This document shows positions 34,089 to 46,808 of a stretch of DNA of 64,000 bases, in pieces (the stretch's first letter is position 1; the number at the start of each line of letters is the position of its first letter). Source of the DNA: Sutcliffiella horikoshii. Lineage in GTDB: Bacteria > Bacillota > Bacilli > Bacillales > Bacillaceae_I. Position numbers and translations under genes: made by a program. The notes below the pieces were generated by a model. It was not told the origin of the DNA. It was given only the letters and a program-made list of their open reading frames with translations, and made no database searches. The stretch is taken from NCBI RefSeq assembly GCF_020524325.1, contig NZ_JAIVKY010000005.1, positions 1 to 64,000 on the forward strand, in the 5' to 3' direction.

Positions 34089-34391
34089 ATGAATGATAAA
34101 GCGATCCAAACATTTCGAGATTGTATCCCGTTATTCCAAGTACTGGCGGATGAAGCAAGACAGGATATAATTCTGCTATTGGCAGAAAAAGAAGCGTTGA
34201 CTGTAACAGAAATCGCAGAAACATCCAGGCTTTCAAGGCCAGCCATTTCCCACCACCTGAAAATTTTACGTGATAATAAATTGGTGGAAATTGAGCAAAA
34301 AGGGACCCAACGAATCTATTCGCTAAGTTTGGAACCATCCGTTGCCATGCTTAAGGATTTGATTGGGATTGTAGAGAGTGAGTGTTTATAG
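34089..34391 (+). CDS. ArsR-family transcriptional regulator
   Basis: This 100-residue winged-helix repressor has 'FQVLADEARQDIILLLAEKEALTVTEIAETSRLSRPAISHHLKILRDNKLVEIEQKGTQRIY'-type architecture: helix-turn-helix at about 42-65 and a wing at 70-82. No Cys pair of metal-sensing ArsR/SmtB sites is seen, so it may sense a non-metal signal. ATG 34089 follows GAAGGAG. It is a single gene with its own terminator; its target may be the SDR downstream. Confidence 0.88.
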   Translation: MNDKAIQTFRDCIPLFQVLADEARQDIILLLAEKEALTVTEIAETSRLSRPAISHHLKILRDNKLVEIEQKGTQRIYSLSLEPSVAMLKDLIGIVESECL

Positions 34392-34402
34392 TTTTTAGGG
34401 GA

Positions 34403-34430
34403 AGCAGCCATCAGAGTGTGGCTGTTTTTT
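34403..34430 (+). terminator. Terminator of the ArsR gene
   Basis: CAGCCA pairs with TGGCTG around TCAGAGTG, followed by TTTTTT. Confidence 0.85.
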
Positions 34431-34513
34431 CTTAGGGTTTCATTCGTTACAACGCAAATAGTAAACGGTATAATAGAAGTATTATGGAAGGAAGGGCGTG
34501 GAGTTTGGTGGAT

Positions 34514-35293
34514 ATGAACCTTAAAGGAAAAACGGCTTTAGTTTTGGCTTCTAGTCAAGGTCTTGGAAGGGCGATTGCCTCTTCTCTCATTGGTGAAGGT
34601 GTCAATGTTGTTCTTGCGAGCAGAAATGAGGAAAAGTTAGCTGATGTTCAACGTGAATTAGCTGGAAAAGAAGGTGGTCAAGCTACTTATATTCCAACGG
34701 ATATAACAGACCCTACTCAAATTAAACGTGCCGTTCAACATGCGGTGGATACATATGGTCAACTAGACATTTTGGTGAACAATGCTGGAGGTCCTCCTGC
34801 CGGCTCCTTTGAACAGATAACAGATGAGCAATGGCAGCAGGCTTTTGAATTAAATCTATTAAGTTATATTAGAACCATCCGGGAAGCACTTCCTCACCTA
34901 AAGAAAAACGGAGGGAAAATTATCAATATCGCATCTTCCTCCATCAAGGAACCAATTCCTGGTTTACTTTTATCCAATACATTCCGCACAGGTATTGTTG
35001 GATTGACCAAGACGCTGGCTAGTGAACTTGCGGGAGATAATATTTTAATTAATACGGTCGCACCGGGTAGAATTGCTACAGACAGAGTGGCGTTTTTGGA
35101 TGAAGTCAATGCAGAGAAACAGGGTATCACGAAAACGGAGATGGAAGAGAAAGTAAAAACGGGAATACCGCTTGGTCGTTACGGTGAGCCGGAGGAATTT
35201 GCCAAAGTAGTAACATTTCTTGTGTCAGATGCAAACAGCTATATGACGGGTAGCTCGTTTTTAGTGGATGGCGGGATGGTCAAATCTATATAA
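34514..35293 (+). CDS. SDR-family oxidoreductase lacking the catalytic Tyr-Lys pair
   Basis: A 259-residue Rossmann enzyme with cofactor loop ASSQGLGRA (12-20), 'NNAGGPP' (89-95) and the catalytic Ser in 'NIASSS' (138-143). Where classical SDRs have Tyr-x-x-x-Lys, this one has S154 and R158 ('LLSNTFRTGIVGLTK'). This form occurs in a divergent SDR group near YkvO/FabG-like proteins, and its chemistry is unclear. The C-terminal 'SYMTGSSFLVDGGM' is normal. Start choice is uncertain: ATG 34514 has GTGGAG about 9 nt upstream, GTG 34508 is an alternative, and the frame extends to 34484. Confidence 0.8.
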   Translation: MNLKGKTALVLASSQGLGRAIASSLIGEGVNVVLASRNEEKLADVQRELAGKEGGQATYIPTDITDPTQIKRAVQHAVDTYGQLDILVNNAGGPPAGSFEQITDEQWQQAFELNLLSYIRTIREALPHLKKNGGKIINIASSSIKEPIPGLLLSNTFRTGIVGLTKTLASELAGDNILINTVAPGRIATDRVAFLDEVNAEKQGITKTEMEEKVKTGIPLGRYGEPEEFAKVVTFLVSDANSYMTGSSFLVDGGMVKSI

Positions 35294-35333
35294 TATTCTG
35301 GTTATTGTTAGAGAGAAGGGAAGCTAGGGAGTT

Positions 35334-35948
35334 ATGAAGAATTTATTGTTGTTAATACTTGGAGGATTTGCAATAGGCATAATCTTGGGCGTTTTGAATG
35401 TCCAATTTAACTTTTGGATCTTTGTTGGCCTCCTGGTTTTAGCATTTATCGCCTTATCCTACAGGGATGTTAAATATATGTTTTTATCCCGGGATGTGGA
35501 GAAAATAGAAAAATATTTAGAAAAAAAGCGTCATGAGCCGTACTATGGGTTTGTTTTAGAATTGGCCGATGGGAACCTGACTGGTGCCAAAAAAGAGTTG
35601 GAGGAGCTTGAACGGAAGTGGAAGGGGAAAAAGACCGCAGTTTTTTGGGCTCAGTATTACTTAAGAGTCGGCAATTACACAAAGGCGAAAGAGCAAGTTG
35701 TAAAAGTCGATCAGCCGGAAATTAAGACGTATATAACGGCTGGAATTGCAGTAGCAGAAAAAGATTACAAGAAGGCGGAAGAGCTTAGAGGCGAAGTGAG
35801 AAAAGATTGGATGAAGTTTGCCATCGATACGGAGCTTGCGCTAAGTCGCAAAAACTATACGCTCGCTAAGGAAAAGAAGGAACAGGCATTAGCGTCCACA
35901 AAGGGTTTGCAATATTATATGATGTCCAAGGAGTTTCAAGAAATATAA
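35334..35948 (+). CDS. Membrane-anchored TPR-like protein, 204 residues
   Basis: Two adjacent hydrophobic helices (about 3-22 and 26-42) anchor the protein. The rest (60-204) is made of helix pairs with TPR-like spacing ('GFVLELADGNLTGAKKELEEL', 'AQYYLRVGNYTKAKEQVVKV', 'AVAEKDYKKAEELR', 'ELALSRKNYTLAKEKKEQAL'). Such proteins usually scaffold others at the membrane. Not otherwise recognised. An AAGGGAAGCTAGGGAG stretch precedes the ATG. Confidence 0.7.
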   Translation: MKNLLLLILGGFAIGIILGVLNVQFNFWIFVGLLVLAFIALSYRDVKYMFLSRDVEKIEKYLEKKRHEPYYGFVLELADGNLTGAKKELEELERKWKGKKTAVFWAQYYLRVGNYTKAKEQVVKVDQPEIKTYITAGIAVAEKDYKKAEELRGEVRKDWMKFAIDTELALSRKNYTLAKEKKEQALASTKGLQYYMMSKEFQEI

Positions 35949-36040
35949 AAGAAGAAACTCCTTGACAGAAAGGCACGGACAAATTTACACTTGAGGTAGA
36001 CATTAGTTATTAGAAAATTTTTAGTATTGAGGTAATGCAT

Positions 36041-36481
36041 ATGGTACTAGCGATAGATCGACGAATTGGCAAATATGCAATACTTCTTGCGATGAACGGC
36101 GACCAGGAAGAATTTCCGGTGGCAACACCGCCACAATGGATAAGCTGTATGGGGAAAGTCGGTTCCATGGATTCGCAAAAAGTGGTAGCAGCCATTGAAA
36201 CTGCCGCCAAGCGGGAAGGTATCATCAAATCCGATGGTTACCGGGAAACACATGCACTATATCATGCCATCATGGATGCCCTAAGTGGAGTGACACGCGG
36301 TCAAGTACAACTCGGGTCTGTTATGAGAACCGTAGGATTGCGTTTTGCCGTCGTAAGGGGAAATCCTTATGAAGATCTAGAAGAAGGCGACTGGATTGCA
36401 GTTGCGCTGTATGGGACGATTGGCGCTCCTGTCAGGGGATCGGAGCATGAAACTATCGGTCTCGGAATCAATCACATTTAA
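36041..36481 (+). CDS. hutP: HutP, histidine-dependent antiterminator of the hut operon
   Basis: This 146-residue RNA-binding regulator, with L-histidine and Mg2+, binds NAG-rich RNA in the hut leader and prevents termination before hutH. The family's core is well kept: '[41 protein letters not shown]', '[28 protein letters not shown]', '[23 protein letters not shown]' and the C-terminal 'GLGINHI'. The conserved His residues that coordinate metal and His are present. ATG 36041 has GAGGT 6-7 nt upstream; an in-frame ATG two codons earlier touches the SD. First gene of hutPHUIG. Confidence 0.96.
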   Translation: MVLAIDRRIGKYAILLAMNGDQEEFPVATPPQWISCMGKVGSMDSQKVVAAIETAAKREGIIKSDGYRETHALYHAIMDALSGVTRGQVQLGSVMRTVGLRFAVVRGNPYEDLEEGDWIAVALYGTIGAPVRGSEHETIGLGINHI

Positions 36482-36511
36482 ATATTTTTGCCCATAGTTG
36501 CTGATAAATAG

Positions 36512-36559
36512 GGGGCTGTACTTTGAACATATTACATGGTCGAAGTATGGCCTCTTTTT
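36512..36559 (+). promoter_or_regulatory. HutP-responsive terminator between hutP and hutH
   Basis: GGGGCTGTACTT pairs with AAGTATGGCCTC (12 bp, several G-T) and is followed by TTTTT. UAG triplets lie just before it (CATAG at 36493, ATAG at 36508), as HutP targets require. This is the same position as the B. subtilis hut attenuator. Confidence 0.8.
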
Positions 36560-36617
36560 GTGTGGGAAAAGGAGGAAACCGTCTATGGAGAAACAGCGGG
36601 AAAAGGGGAGAGTCGCA

Positions 36618-38117
36618 ATGATTACATTAAACGGAGAATCGTTGACGCTTGAAAAATTGAATGGAATTTTATTTAAAAATGATCAAGTAGACGCGTGTAA
36701 GGATGCAATGGTGAAGGTAGTCGCTAGTCGGGCAGCGGTAGAGAATATTGTGCATAAGGGGGAAGTGGTTTATGGGATTACAACTGGTTTTGGGAAATTC
36801 AGCGATGTGTTGATTCCATTTGATGAGACGGCAGATTTGCAACGAAATCTCATTCACTCTCATGCCTGTGGAGTGGGTGATGCATTTGCTGAGGTGATAG
36901 GCCGTGCGATGTTGGTATTACGTGCCAATGCCCTTTTGAAAGGCTATTCCGGTGTCCGTCCAATAGTTATTGAACGGCTTTTACAATATGTAAATGAGAG
37001 AATACATCCTGTTGTTCCACAACAAGGTTCGCTTGGAGCAAGCGGAGATCTTGCACCGTTATCCCATTTAGTATTGACCTTGCTTGGCGAGGGTGAGGTC
37101 TTTTATGAAGGGAAAAGACGAGATACTGCAAGTGTTCTAGCGGAAAAAGGGATTACCCCGATTGAATTGAAAGCTAAAGAAGGTCTTGCATTAATAAATG
37201 GTACACAGGCAATGACGGCTGTAGGGGTAGTCGCATACCTAGAAGCGGAGAAGATGGCTTTTCAAGCGGAATCAATTGCAGCGATGACCTTTGAAGGGCT
37301 TGAGGGGATTGTGGATGCACTGGACCATGATGTCCACAGTGTTCGCGGGTACAAGGAGCAAGTGGAAGTCGCGGAGCGGTTCCGGAAGTTGTTGGATGGA
37401 AGCAAGCTTGTGACAAGGCAGGGAGAGAAGCGTGTACAGGATGCCTATTCATTAAGGTGCATTCCACAAGTGCATGGGGCGTCTTGGCAGGTGCTGGGTT
37501 ATGTAAAAGAAAAGCTGGAAATAGAGATCAATGCGGCGACAGACAATCCATTGATTTTCGATGATGGAGGCAAGGTTATTTCTGGAGGCAATTTCCACGG
37601 CCAGCCTATTGCCTTTGCGATGGATTTTCTGAAGCTTGGTGTTGCGGAACTTGCAAATATTTCAGAGCGCAGAATCGAACGGTTGGTTAATCCACAGCTG
37701 AATGATTTGCCCCCTTTCTTAAGTCCAAAGCCAGGCCTTCAGTCAGGTGCGATGATTATGCAATATTGTGCGGCATCACTAGTTTCTGAGAATAAGACGT
37801 TGGCGCATCCGGCAAGTGTAGATTCCATTCCGTCCTCTGCCAACCAAGAGGATCATGTGAGTATGGGAACGATTGGTGCAAGGCATGCCTATCAAATAGT
37901 GGCCAATGTACGAAGGGTACTTGCCATCGAATGGATGTGTGCGATGCAAGCCCTTGAATTCCGCGGAGTCTTCCTATCCGCACCACTCATGCAAAAATGG
38001 TACCAAGAAGGACGCACCATCGTCCCAAGCATCACCGAAGACCGCATCTTCTCCAAAGACATCGAAGCTTTGGCCGCGTGGATGAAGGATGAGGGCAGCG
38101 TTCTATGTAGAGCGTGA
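36618..38117 (+). CDS. hutH: Histidine ammonia-lyase
   Basis: This 499-residue enzyme converts L-histidine to urocanate and ammonia, step one of histidine breakdown. The MIO prosthetic group forms from Ala141-Ser142-Gly143 in '[14 protein letters not shown]'. Other active-site regions ('[13 protein letters not shown]', 'NATDNPLIF' type 'AATDNPLIF', '[12 protein letters not shown]') are intact. The frame is open 40 codons upstream, but ATG 36618 matches the known Bacillus start ([10 protein letters not shown]) and follows GGGGAG. The C-terminus is a little shorter than that of B. subtilis. Confidence 0.97.
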   Translation: MITLNGESLTLEKLNGILFKNDQVDACKDAMVKVVASRAAVENIVHKGEVVYGITTGFGKFSDVLIPFDETADLQRNLIHSHACGVGDAFAEVIGRAMLVLRANALLKGYSGVRPIVIERLLQYVNERIHPVVPQQGSLGASGDLAPLSHLVLTLLGEGEVFYEGKRRDTASVLAEKGITPIELKAKEGLALINGTQAMTAVGVVAYLEAEKMAFQAESIAAMTFEGLEGIVDALDHDVHSVRGYKEQVEVAERFRKLLDGSKLVTRQGEKRVQDAYSLRCIPQVHGASWQVLGYVKEKLEIEINAATDNPLIFDDGGKVISGGNFHGQPIAFAMDFLKLGVAELANISERRIERLVNPQLNDLPPFLSPKPGLQSGAMIMQYCAASLVSENKTLAHPASVDSIPSSANQEDHVSMGTIGARHAYQIVANVRRVLAIEWMCAMQALEFRGVFLSAPLMQKWYQEGRTIVPSITEDRIFSKDIEALAAWMKDEGSVLCRA

Positions 38118-38124
38118 AATTCCT

Positions 38125-38143
38125 AGGGGGGTCTGACCCCCCT
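38125..38143. repeat. GGGGTCTGACCCC palindrome
   Basis: AGGGGGGTCTGACCCCCCT, a perfect palindrome apart from the central base, sits 8 bp after hutH. A shorter form (TGGGGTCTGACCCCT) is at 43073-43087 before the ykwC-like gene. There is no T run, so it is not a standard terminator. Confidence 0.7.
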
Positions 38144-38220
38144 CAGAAATTTAATATTCACGCAACAATTCTGTAACATTATCAAAAACCAAAAATTTAT
38201 GATTCTATCAAAGGGGATGA

Positions 38221-39897
38221 ATGGATATGGAAAAGGAAATGGTGAAGGTTATTCGTGCTCCAAGGGGCAGTGAGTTAAATACGAAGGGGTGGGTGCAGGA
38301 GGCTGCATTGCGTATGTTGATGAACAATTTAGACCCGGAAGTGGCAGAAATTCCAGAAGAGTTGGTGGTGTACGGCGGAATCGGGAAAGCAGCGAGAAAC
38401 TGGGAGAGCTTTGATGCCATTGTGGAATCTCTTAAAAACTTGGAAGAAGATGAAACATTACTTGTTCAATCAGGTAAGCCGGTTGCAGTGTTCCGCAGTC
38501 ATGCAGATGCGCCACGTGTATTATTGGCAAACTCCAATCTAGTGCCAAAATGGGCAAATTGGGACCATTTCCATGAGTTAGATCAAAAAGGACTGATGAT
38601 GTATGGCCAAATGACTGCAGGATCTTGGATTTATATTGGCACTCAAGGTATTTTACAGGGGACTTATGAAACGTTTGCGGAAGCAGCAAAACAATCCTTT
38701 AACAATACACTGAAGGGCACAATTACTGTTACGGCTGGACTTGGAGGTATGGGTGGTGCACAGCCCCTTGCTGTTACCATGAACGGCGGGGTGTGTATTG
38801 CCATTGAAGTGGATGAACATCGTATTGACCGCCGCATTGAAACGAGATATTGCGACGTGAAGGTCAAAACTGTAGACGAAGCCATTGAAAAAGCGGAGGA
38901 ATACAAGAAACTAGGAAAACCTTTATCTATCGGACTTTTAGGAAATGCTGCCGAGATCCTTCCGCAGCTGGTTGAAAGAGGATTTACACCGGACCTTTTA
39001 ACAGACCAAACTTCTGCACATGATCCATTGAACGGTTATATTCCGATTGGAATGAAACTTGAAGAAGCCGCAAAACTCAGAAAAGAAGAACCGGCACAAT
39101 ATGTGAAGCTGGCAAAAGAAAGCATGGCAGAGCATGTGAAAGCAATGCTTCAACTGCAACTAAAAGGTGCTATCACCTTTGATTACGGTAACAACATCCG
39201 CCAAGTAGCTCTTGATGAGGGAGTGGAAAATGCTTTTGATTTTCCTGGATTTGTTCCAGCATTCATCCGTCCACAATTTTGCGAAGGGAAAGGACCTTTC
39301 CGTTGGGTAGCACTATCGGGTGATCCAGAAGATATTTATAAAACAGACGAAGTTATCTTAAGAGAGTTTTCCGATAACAAGCATCTTTGCAATTGGATCA
39401 AGATGGCAAGAGAGAAAGTAGCATTCCAAGGGTTGCCTTCAAGAATCTGCTGGCTCGGTTATGGCGAACGTGCCCGTTTCGGAAAAATTATCAATGAAAT
39501 GGTTGCAAGTGGGGAATTATCTGCACCAATCGTTATCGGTCGTGATCATCTGGACTGTGGATCTGTAGCATCTCCTAATCGTGAGACAGAAGCAATGCTC
39601 GATGGAAGCGATGCGGTAGCTGATTGGCCGATTCTGAATGCCTTGATCAATGGTGTGAATGGTGCGAGCTGGGTTTCTGTTCACCACGGTGGAGGTGTTG
39701 GTATGGGGTACTCCCTTCACGCTGGTATGGTCATCGTTGCTGATGGAACTGAAGCAGCTGGAAAGCGGTTGGAGCGAGTGCTGACTTCAGACCCTGGAAT
39801 GGGTGTAGTTAGACATGCGGATGCAGGCTATGACCTTGCAAAGAAAGTGGCCAAAGAAAAAGGCGTGCACATTCCTTTACTAAAGGAGAGTGAGTAA
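38221..39897 (+). CDS. hutU: Urocanate hydratase
   Basis: This 558-residue NAD+-containing enzyme adds water to urocanate to give 4-imidazolone-5-propionate. NAD-site motif '[22 protein letters not shown]' and the conserved '[19 protein letters not shown]', '[16 protein letters not shown]' and '[20 protein letters not shown]' stretches are present. Full family length. The start at 38221 has AAGGGG close upstream; ATG 38227 is an alternative. Third hut gene, 103 bp after hutH. Confidence 0.97.
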   Translation: MDMEKEMVKVIRAPRGSELNTKGWVQEAALRMLMNNLDPEVAEIPEELVVYGGIGKAARNWESFDAIVESLKNLEEDETLLVQSGKPVAVFRSHADAPRVLLANSNLVPKWANWDHFHELDQKGLMMYGQMTAGSWIYIGTQGILQGTYETFAEAAKQSFNNTLKGTITVTAGLGGMGGAQPLAVTMNGGVCIAIEVDEHRIDRRIETRYCDVKVKTVDEAIEKAEEYKKLGKPLSIGLLGNAAEILPQLVERGFTPDLLTDQTSAHDPLNGYIPIGMKLEEAAKLRKEEPAQYVKLAKESMAEHVKAMLQLQLKGAITFDYGNNIRQVALDEGVENAFDFPGFVPAFIRPQFCEGKGPFRWVALSGDPEDIYKTDEVILREFSDNKHLCNWIKMAREKVAFQGLPSRICWLGYGERARFGKIINEMVASGELSAPIVIGRDHLDCGSVASPNRETEAMLDGSDAVADWPILNALINGVNGASWVSVHHGGGVGMGYSLHAGMVIVADGTEAAGKRLERVLTSDPGMGVVRHADAGYDLAKKVAKEKGVHIPLLKESE

Positions 39898-42121
<2,224 letters not shown>

Positions 42122-42130
42122 TGCGAAAAT

Positions 42131-42167
42131 AAAGGGGACTGCAGTTTTTGAATGCAGTCCCCTTTTT
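42131..42167. terminator. Terminator at the end of the hut operon, shared with convergent gene
   Basis: AAAGGGGACTGCAG pairs with GCAGTCCCCTTTTT over a short loop; A and T runs on both sides allow use in both directions. Confidence 0.9.
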
Positions 42168-42170
42168 GTT

Positions 42171-43058
42171 TTATTCAGCTGGATGTTTTTGAAAAAGCTT
42201 ATAAAGTGCTTGCGTTCCGCTATTTTCCTCTCCACTTGCAGAAAGCTTCACATACATTTCACGGGCCAAGGAGAGACCTGGAACTTCAAGTCCCATTTTG
42301 TCCGCTTCATCAAGAGCGATTTCCATATCTTTAATGAAATGTTTAACGAAAAAGCCAGGTTCATAGTTTCCTGCGATAATGCGAGGAGCTAGATTTGATA
42401 GAGACCAGCTTCCGGCCGCTCCGCTCGAAATACTTTTTAGGACATCTTCAGGATCAAGTCCTGCTGTCTCTGCGTAAGCCAAAGCCTCGCAAACACCAAT
42501 CATGTTAGTGGCAATTGCAATCTGGTTGCACATTTTCGTGTGCTGTCCGGCTCCTGCTTCACCTTGATAAATGACATTTGTTCCTAATGTTTGAAAGATA
42601 GGCTGGCATGCTTGGAAAGCTTCTTTGTCACCGCCGACCATTATTGTTAGGCGAGCTTCCCGTGCTCCTATATCGCCACCAGAAACAGGGGCATCCAAGC
42701 TATGTAAGCCGCGTTCCTTTGCTTGCAGGTGAATTTGTTTGGCAAGTGTCGGAGTGGAGGTGGTCATATCAATCAGATATGTACCTTTTTCAGCATTGGT
42801 TATTATGCCGTTGTCTCCCATATAAATTTCTTCCACATCTTTAGGGTAACCGACCATGGTGATCACAACATCCGCACCGCGAGCTGCCTCACCAGCACTG
42901 GCCTTCCACACCGCACCGCGCGACACCAACCCCTCAGCCTTCTCCCGCGTCCGCGTATACACACTTACCTCAAACCCCTGGTCCAACAAATGCCCAGCCA
43001 TACTACTGCCCATCACACCCGTACCAACAAAAGCAACCTTATGTAATTCTCTATTCAT
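42171..43058 (-). CDS. ykwC: 3-hydroxyisobutyrate dehydrogenase-like oxidoreductase (YkwC-like)
   Basis: This 295-residue beta-hydroxyacid dehydrogenase has NAD(P) motif 'GTGVMGSSMAGHLL' (residues 11-24), substrate-binding 'DAPVSGGDIGAREARLTIMVGG' and catalytic Lys in 'AGAGQHTKMCNQIAIA'. It resembles B. subtilis YkwC and tartronate semialdehyde/2-hydroxy-3-oxopropionate reductases. The exact substrate is not known. AGGAGG lies 9 nt before the ATG. It is convergent with the hut operon. Confidence 0.88.
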   Translation of the reverse strand: MNRELHKVAFVGTGVMGSSMAGHLLDQGFEVSVYTRTREKAEGLVSRGAVWKASAGEAARGADVVITMVGYPKDVEEIYMGDNGIITNAEKGTYLIDMTTSTPTLAKQIHLQAKERGLHSLDAPVSGGDIGAREARLTIMVGGDKEAFQACQPIFQTLGTNVIYQGEAGAGQHTKMCNQIAIATNMIGVCEALAYAETAGLDPEDVLKSISSGAAGSWSLSNLAPRIIAGNYEPGFFVKHFIKDMEIALDEADKMGLEVPGLSLAREMYVKLSASGEENSGTQALYKLFQKHPAE

Positions 43059-43352
43059 GTGTAAATACCTCCTGGGGTCTGACCCCTTTTCTTAATTTTT
43101 TTCTTTTATTCTTTCTTTCTCTTTTTTATTCCCCTATTATACAGGTTTCTTTTGTGTGTTGGTAGATTAGGAGGTGGTTAGGAGGGAATCTATTATTTTG
43201 AAGGAAAGAACTAGGGTAATTAGTTATAATATTTAGAAAAATAAAGAAATTTGTAGTATAATAGGGGATATTGGAAGTTAAGGACGATTGCTTATATAAA
43301 AGTATGCTGATAGATAAAAGATCACGATAGATTACGAAGGGAGGAACGTGTA

Positions 43353-45218
43353 ATGAGTACCCCTGACTCTTTGTTAAAGAAGGAGAACGCACAATCTGTT
43401 GAATCCATTTCTAAGATCCAGCTTATCATTGTCGTTTCCGATGAAGGAGATATACAATATGTCTCTTCCACATGCCAAGCGTTATTAGGATATGCCAAGA
43501 AAGACTTGATAGATACGAGGCTAGAGAACTGGATTAATTCGGAAGACCTATATTTAATAGAGAGCTTAATCTACCAGCCCTCCCATCAAACTCACTGTTA
43601 TTTTCGCATGAAAAGGAAGGATGGAGCTCTTGTTTGGATGGAAGCGGTACTGTCTGAAGTCAAATCATCTACAGGAGAAGAAAAAGAAATCATTTTAATG
43701 CTCTCCCCAACAGCGGATTATCAGAATTCCACTAACCAAGATAGAGGGACGGCCATCAATATGCCTACTAGCGAAAGAAGAAAAAATCAAGAACTGCAAG
43801 TAGACGAGGATTATTCTGCCTATGACCTTATCGAATACCTCCCGAACGGGGTGTTCATTTTCGTTAATGGAGTTATTAAGTATGTTAATGAAGCAGGGAT
43901 ATCTATGCTTGGGGCATGCCAGAAAGAACAAATTCTCGAAACCTCTGTTTATGAATACATAGAAGAAAATTACCATGAAATTGTGAAAAAAAGAATCAAG
44001 TCAGTTCAAGAAGGATACCGAGTGGGCCAAATGGAACAACGATGGAAGAGGTTTGACGGCCGGGCCATCGATGTGGAGATTACTTCAAATTATACTACTT
44101 TCCAGGGGAAACCTGCTTCTTTTGTCATGCTGGTGGATATTTCGCATCGAAAGAGCTTTCATAAAATTTTGCAAAACAGTCGAGAACGGTTTCGAAAGCT
44201 GGTGCAAAATTCAATTGATACAATCGGCGTAATTTGTGAAGAAAAATGGACATTTATTAATGAATCCGGACTAAAAATGCTTGAAGTCGAAAATTATGGG
44301 GAGATATTTGGGAAAAGCATATATGACAATCTTCCTAAAGAAGATTTCGAAAAAATATGGCAAGAAGTGCATGAACAACAAAATGGAACGAAATTGCCGA
44401 CATTTGAACAAGAATGGAAGACGATGAAAGGGAATGCCATTCATACCGAGCTCGTTGGTATACCAACGACATATCTAGGAAAAGACGCCATGCAAGTCAT
44501 TATCCGTGACATAACTGAACGGAAGCAAGCAGAAGTGTTGATGCTGCAATCGGAAAAGCTTACCGTCGCAGGTCAGTTGGCTGCCGGTATTGCGCATGAA
44601 ATCCGCAATCCTCTTACGGCTATAAAGGGCTTTTTCAAACTCCTAGAAAGGGAGATGGAAGAAAAGAAAGAGTACTTTGACATTATTGAGTCGGAACTAA
44701 GCAGAATTGAACTTATTCTTAGTGAGTTACTTTTGCTTGCAAAACCGCACCAAGTATATGTTCATCCGGTTTCCGTTCAATCCTTGCTTAAGGATGTGAC
44801 GACCCTTTTAGAAACACAGGCAATCATGAACAATGTATGGTTTGATTTGAAATTAAAGGCAAATTCTCCAATCATAAATTGCGACGAAAATCAGATGAAA
44901 CAGGTGTTTATCAATTTAATTAAAAATGGAATAGAAGCTATGCCAAGTGGAGGAACTATTTATATTGATACAGAGGATTCTGGTGACGAAGTACTCATTA
45001 CGCTTCGGGATGAAGGGACAGGCATATCCGAAGATGTCATCAAGAGGCTTGGTGAACCATTTTTTACTACCAAAACAACTGGAACTGGCTTGGGATTGAT
45101 GATTACGTTTAATATCATTAAAAATCACCATGGAACGATAAACGTAACAAGTGAAGTTAATAGAGGCACCAAAATAGAAGTTCGATTTCAAAAGTCGTCA
45201 AATTTAACATTAACTTGA
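43353..45218 (+). CDS. Soluble PAS-domain sensor histidine kinase (Kin-type)
   Basis: This 621-residue cytoplasmic kinase has three PAS domains (about 20-125, 155-268, 278-392), each with PAC-like ends such as 'VIIRDITERKQAE', a HisKA dimerisation domain with phospho-acceptor H415 in 'GIAHEIRNPLTAIKGF', and an ATP-binding domain with N box 'MKQVFINLIKNGIEA', G1 'DEGTGIS' and G2 'GTGLGLMI'. No membrane helix. This matches the KinA/KinE group, which feed the Spo0F-Spo0B-Spo0A phosphorelay. The 'LTxxHE' surroundings fit Spo0F-interacting kinases. Orphan gene: no response regulator nearby. Confidence 0.9.
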   Translation: MSTPDSLLKKENAQSVESISKIQLIIVVSDEGDIQYVSSTCQALLGYAKKDLIDTRLENWINSEDLYLIESLIYQPSHQTHCYFRMKRKDGALVWMEAVLSEVKSSTGEEKEIILMLSPTADYQNSTNQDRGTAINMPTSERRKNQELQVDEDYSAYDLIEYLPNGVFIFVNGVIKYVNEAGISMLGACQKEQILETSVYEYIEENYHEIVKKRIKSVQEGYRVGQMEQRWKRFDGRAIDVEITSNYTTFQGKPASFVMLVDISHRKSFHKILQNSRERFRKLVQNSIDTIGVICEEKWTFINESGLKMLEVENYGEIFGKSIYDNLPKEDFEKIWQEVHEQQNGTKLPTFEQEWKTMKGNAIHTELVGIPTTYLGKDAMQVIIRDITERKQAEVLMLQSEKLTVAGQLAAGIAHEIRNPLTAIKGFFKLLEREMEEKKEYFDIIESELSRIELILSELLLLAKPHQVYVHPVSVQSLLKDVTTLLETQAIMNNVWFDLKLKANSPIINCDENQMKQVFINLIKNGIEAMPSGGTIYIDTEDSGDEVLITLRDEGTGISEDVIKRLGEPFFTTKTTGTGLGLMITFNIIKNHHGTINVTSEVNRGTKIEVRFQKSSNLTLT

Positions 45219-45362
45219 GGTAAAGGAATATCCTGTGCCGAAAGTGAGAATCCTTACAATGTATAAAGTTAGACAATGTTGCACTTTACAGAAAATTCCC
45301 TATACAATTTTTGAAAAGGATAGTATTATAGGAGACTAATCTTGAAATAGGAGTTTAAGTAT

Positions 45363-46709
45363 ATGAAACAGCATGAGCAATGGACGTCAAAGATTGGCTT
45401 TATTTTAGCAGCTGCAGGGTCCGCTATCGGTCTTGGAGCGATATGGAAATTTCCGTATATGGCAGGGACAAATGGTGGAGGGATTTTCTTCTTGTTGTTT
45501 ATTCTCTTCACGCTCGTTATTGCTACACCAATGTTATTAGCTGAGTTTATCATAGGAAGGTCTACACAAAAGGATGCGATCACAGCTTATAAGACCTTGG
45601 CAAAGGGGTCTAAATGGCACTATATCGGAATCCTTGGAGTCGTTGCCTCCTTCATTCTATTATCCTTTTACAGTGTGGTAGGAGGATGGATTGTTACTTA
45701 CTTAGGTAAAAGTATTACAGGAGGACTTTCACAATTTTCACTTGAGGAGTACGGTGGACTTTTTGAACAGACAATAGCTAATCCTACTCAAGTCTTAATT
45801 GCCCAGTTTATCTTCCTTGCCATCACGATATGGGTGGTACAGGCCGGGGTGCAGAGTGGAATCGAAAAAGCCAGCAAAGTATTAATGCCTTTATTATTTA
45901 TTATTTTTATAGTTTTGCTGGTAAGATCGCTGACACTAGAAGGTGCATCAGAAGGGATACTTTACTTCTTACAACCGGATATTTCTCTTATCACCCCCAA
46001 CACATTATTAATGGCGCTGGGACAGGCACTGTTTTCATTAAGTGTGGGGATATCCATCATGGTGACCTATAGTTCTTATTTAGAAAAAGGTGAAAATCTT
46101 GTTCGGTCTGCGGGTTCAGTGGTTTGGTTGAATATCATTATCTCTCTTTTATCAGGTCTAGTTATTTTCCCGGCGGTATTTGCTTTAGGGCTACAACCTG
46201 ATGAAGGGCCAGGTCTTGTATTTGTCGTATTGCCGGCAGTTTTTGATCAGTTGCCACTTGGTGGAATCTTCTTGACTATGTTCTTGATTTTGTTATTATT
46301 TGCAACCTTAACATCTGCTTTTTCGATATTGGAGATAATAGTTGCAGTTATTGTAAAAGACAATCAGGAGAAGAGAAGAAAGATTGCAGTTATAGGTGGT
46401 ATGATCATTTTCATTCTAGGCATACCTTCCGCCTTGTCATTTGGTGTCCTATCTGGTATTACCATAGGAGACCTTATCATATTTGATGTAGCGGATTTTC
46501 TCGTCAGTAATATTGCCTTGCCCGTAGGTGCGTTCCTTATTTCCATTTTTGTTGGATACCGAATCCCTAAAAACATCTTGGAAGATGAATTTTTCCAAGG
46601 ATCTACTGTAAAAAAAGGGTTATTCCAAGGTTGGTACTTTCTTATCAGATACGTAATTCCATTTGGAATATTACTTGTCTTTTTACAGTCATTTGGACTT
46701 TTCGGTTAA
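45363..46709 (+). CDS. Sodium-dependent transporter (NSS/SNF family)
   Basis: This 448-residue permease with about 11 membrane helices has the NSS signature '[25 protein letters not shown]' near the N-terminus, with the sodium- and substrate-contacting unwound part of TM1. It would import an amino acid or related amine with Na+. It resembles the YhdH/YocR group, whose substrates are not established. A terminator follows. Confidence 0.92.
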   Translation: MKQHEQWTSKIGFILAAAGSAIGLGAIWKFPYMAGTNGGGIFFLLFILFTLVIATPMLLAEFIIGRSTQKDAITAYKTLAKGSKWHYIGILGVVASFILLSFYSVVGGWIVTYLGKSITGGLSQFSLEEYGGLFEQTIANPTQVLIAQFIFLAITIWVVQAGVQSGIEKASKVLMPLLFIIFIVLLVRSLTLEGASEGILYFLQPDISLITPNTLLMALGQALFSLSVGISIMVTYSSYLEKGENLVRSAGSVVWLNIIISLLSGLVIFPAVFALGLQPDEGPGLVFVVLPAVFDQLPLGGIFLTMFLILLLFATLTSAFSILEIIVAVIVKDNQEKRRKIAVIGGMIIFILGIPSALSFGVLSGITIGDLIIFDVADFLVSNIALPVGAFLISIFVGYRIPKNILEDEFFQGSTVKKGLFQGWYFLIRYVIPFGILLVFLQSFGLFG

Positions 46710-46724
46710 TTTAATTACCTTTGA

Positions 46725-46760
46725 AAACACACTCGACTTTCGTGGTCGGTGTGTTTTTTT
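46725..46760 (+). terminator. Terminator of the NSS transporter gene
   Basis: AACACACTCGAC pairs with GGTCGGTGTGTT around TTTCGT, followed by seven T. Confidence 0.92.
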
Positions 46761-46808
46761 GCCTTCCACTTACAACTTACAGGGGAAACAAGGAAACTAT
46801 GACAGATA

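Noticed and set aside
42723-43095. Plus-strand frames opposite the ykwC-like gene
   Set aside because: Shadows of the well-supported minus-strand dehydrogenase.
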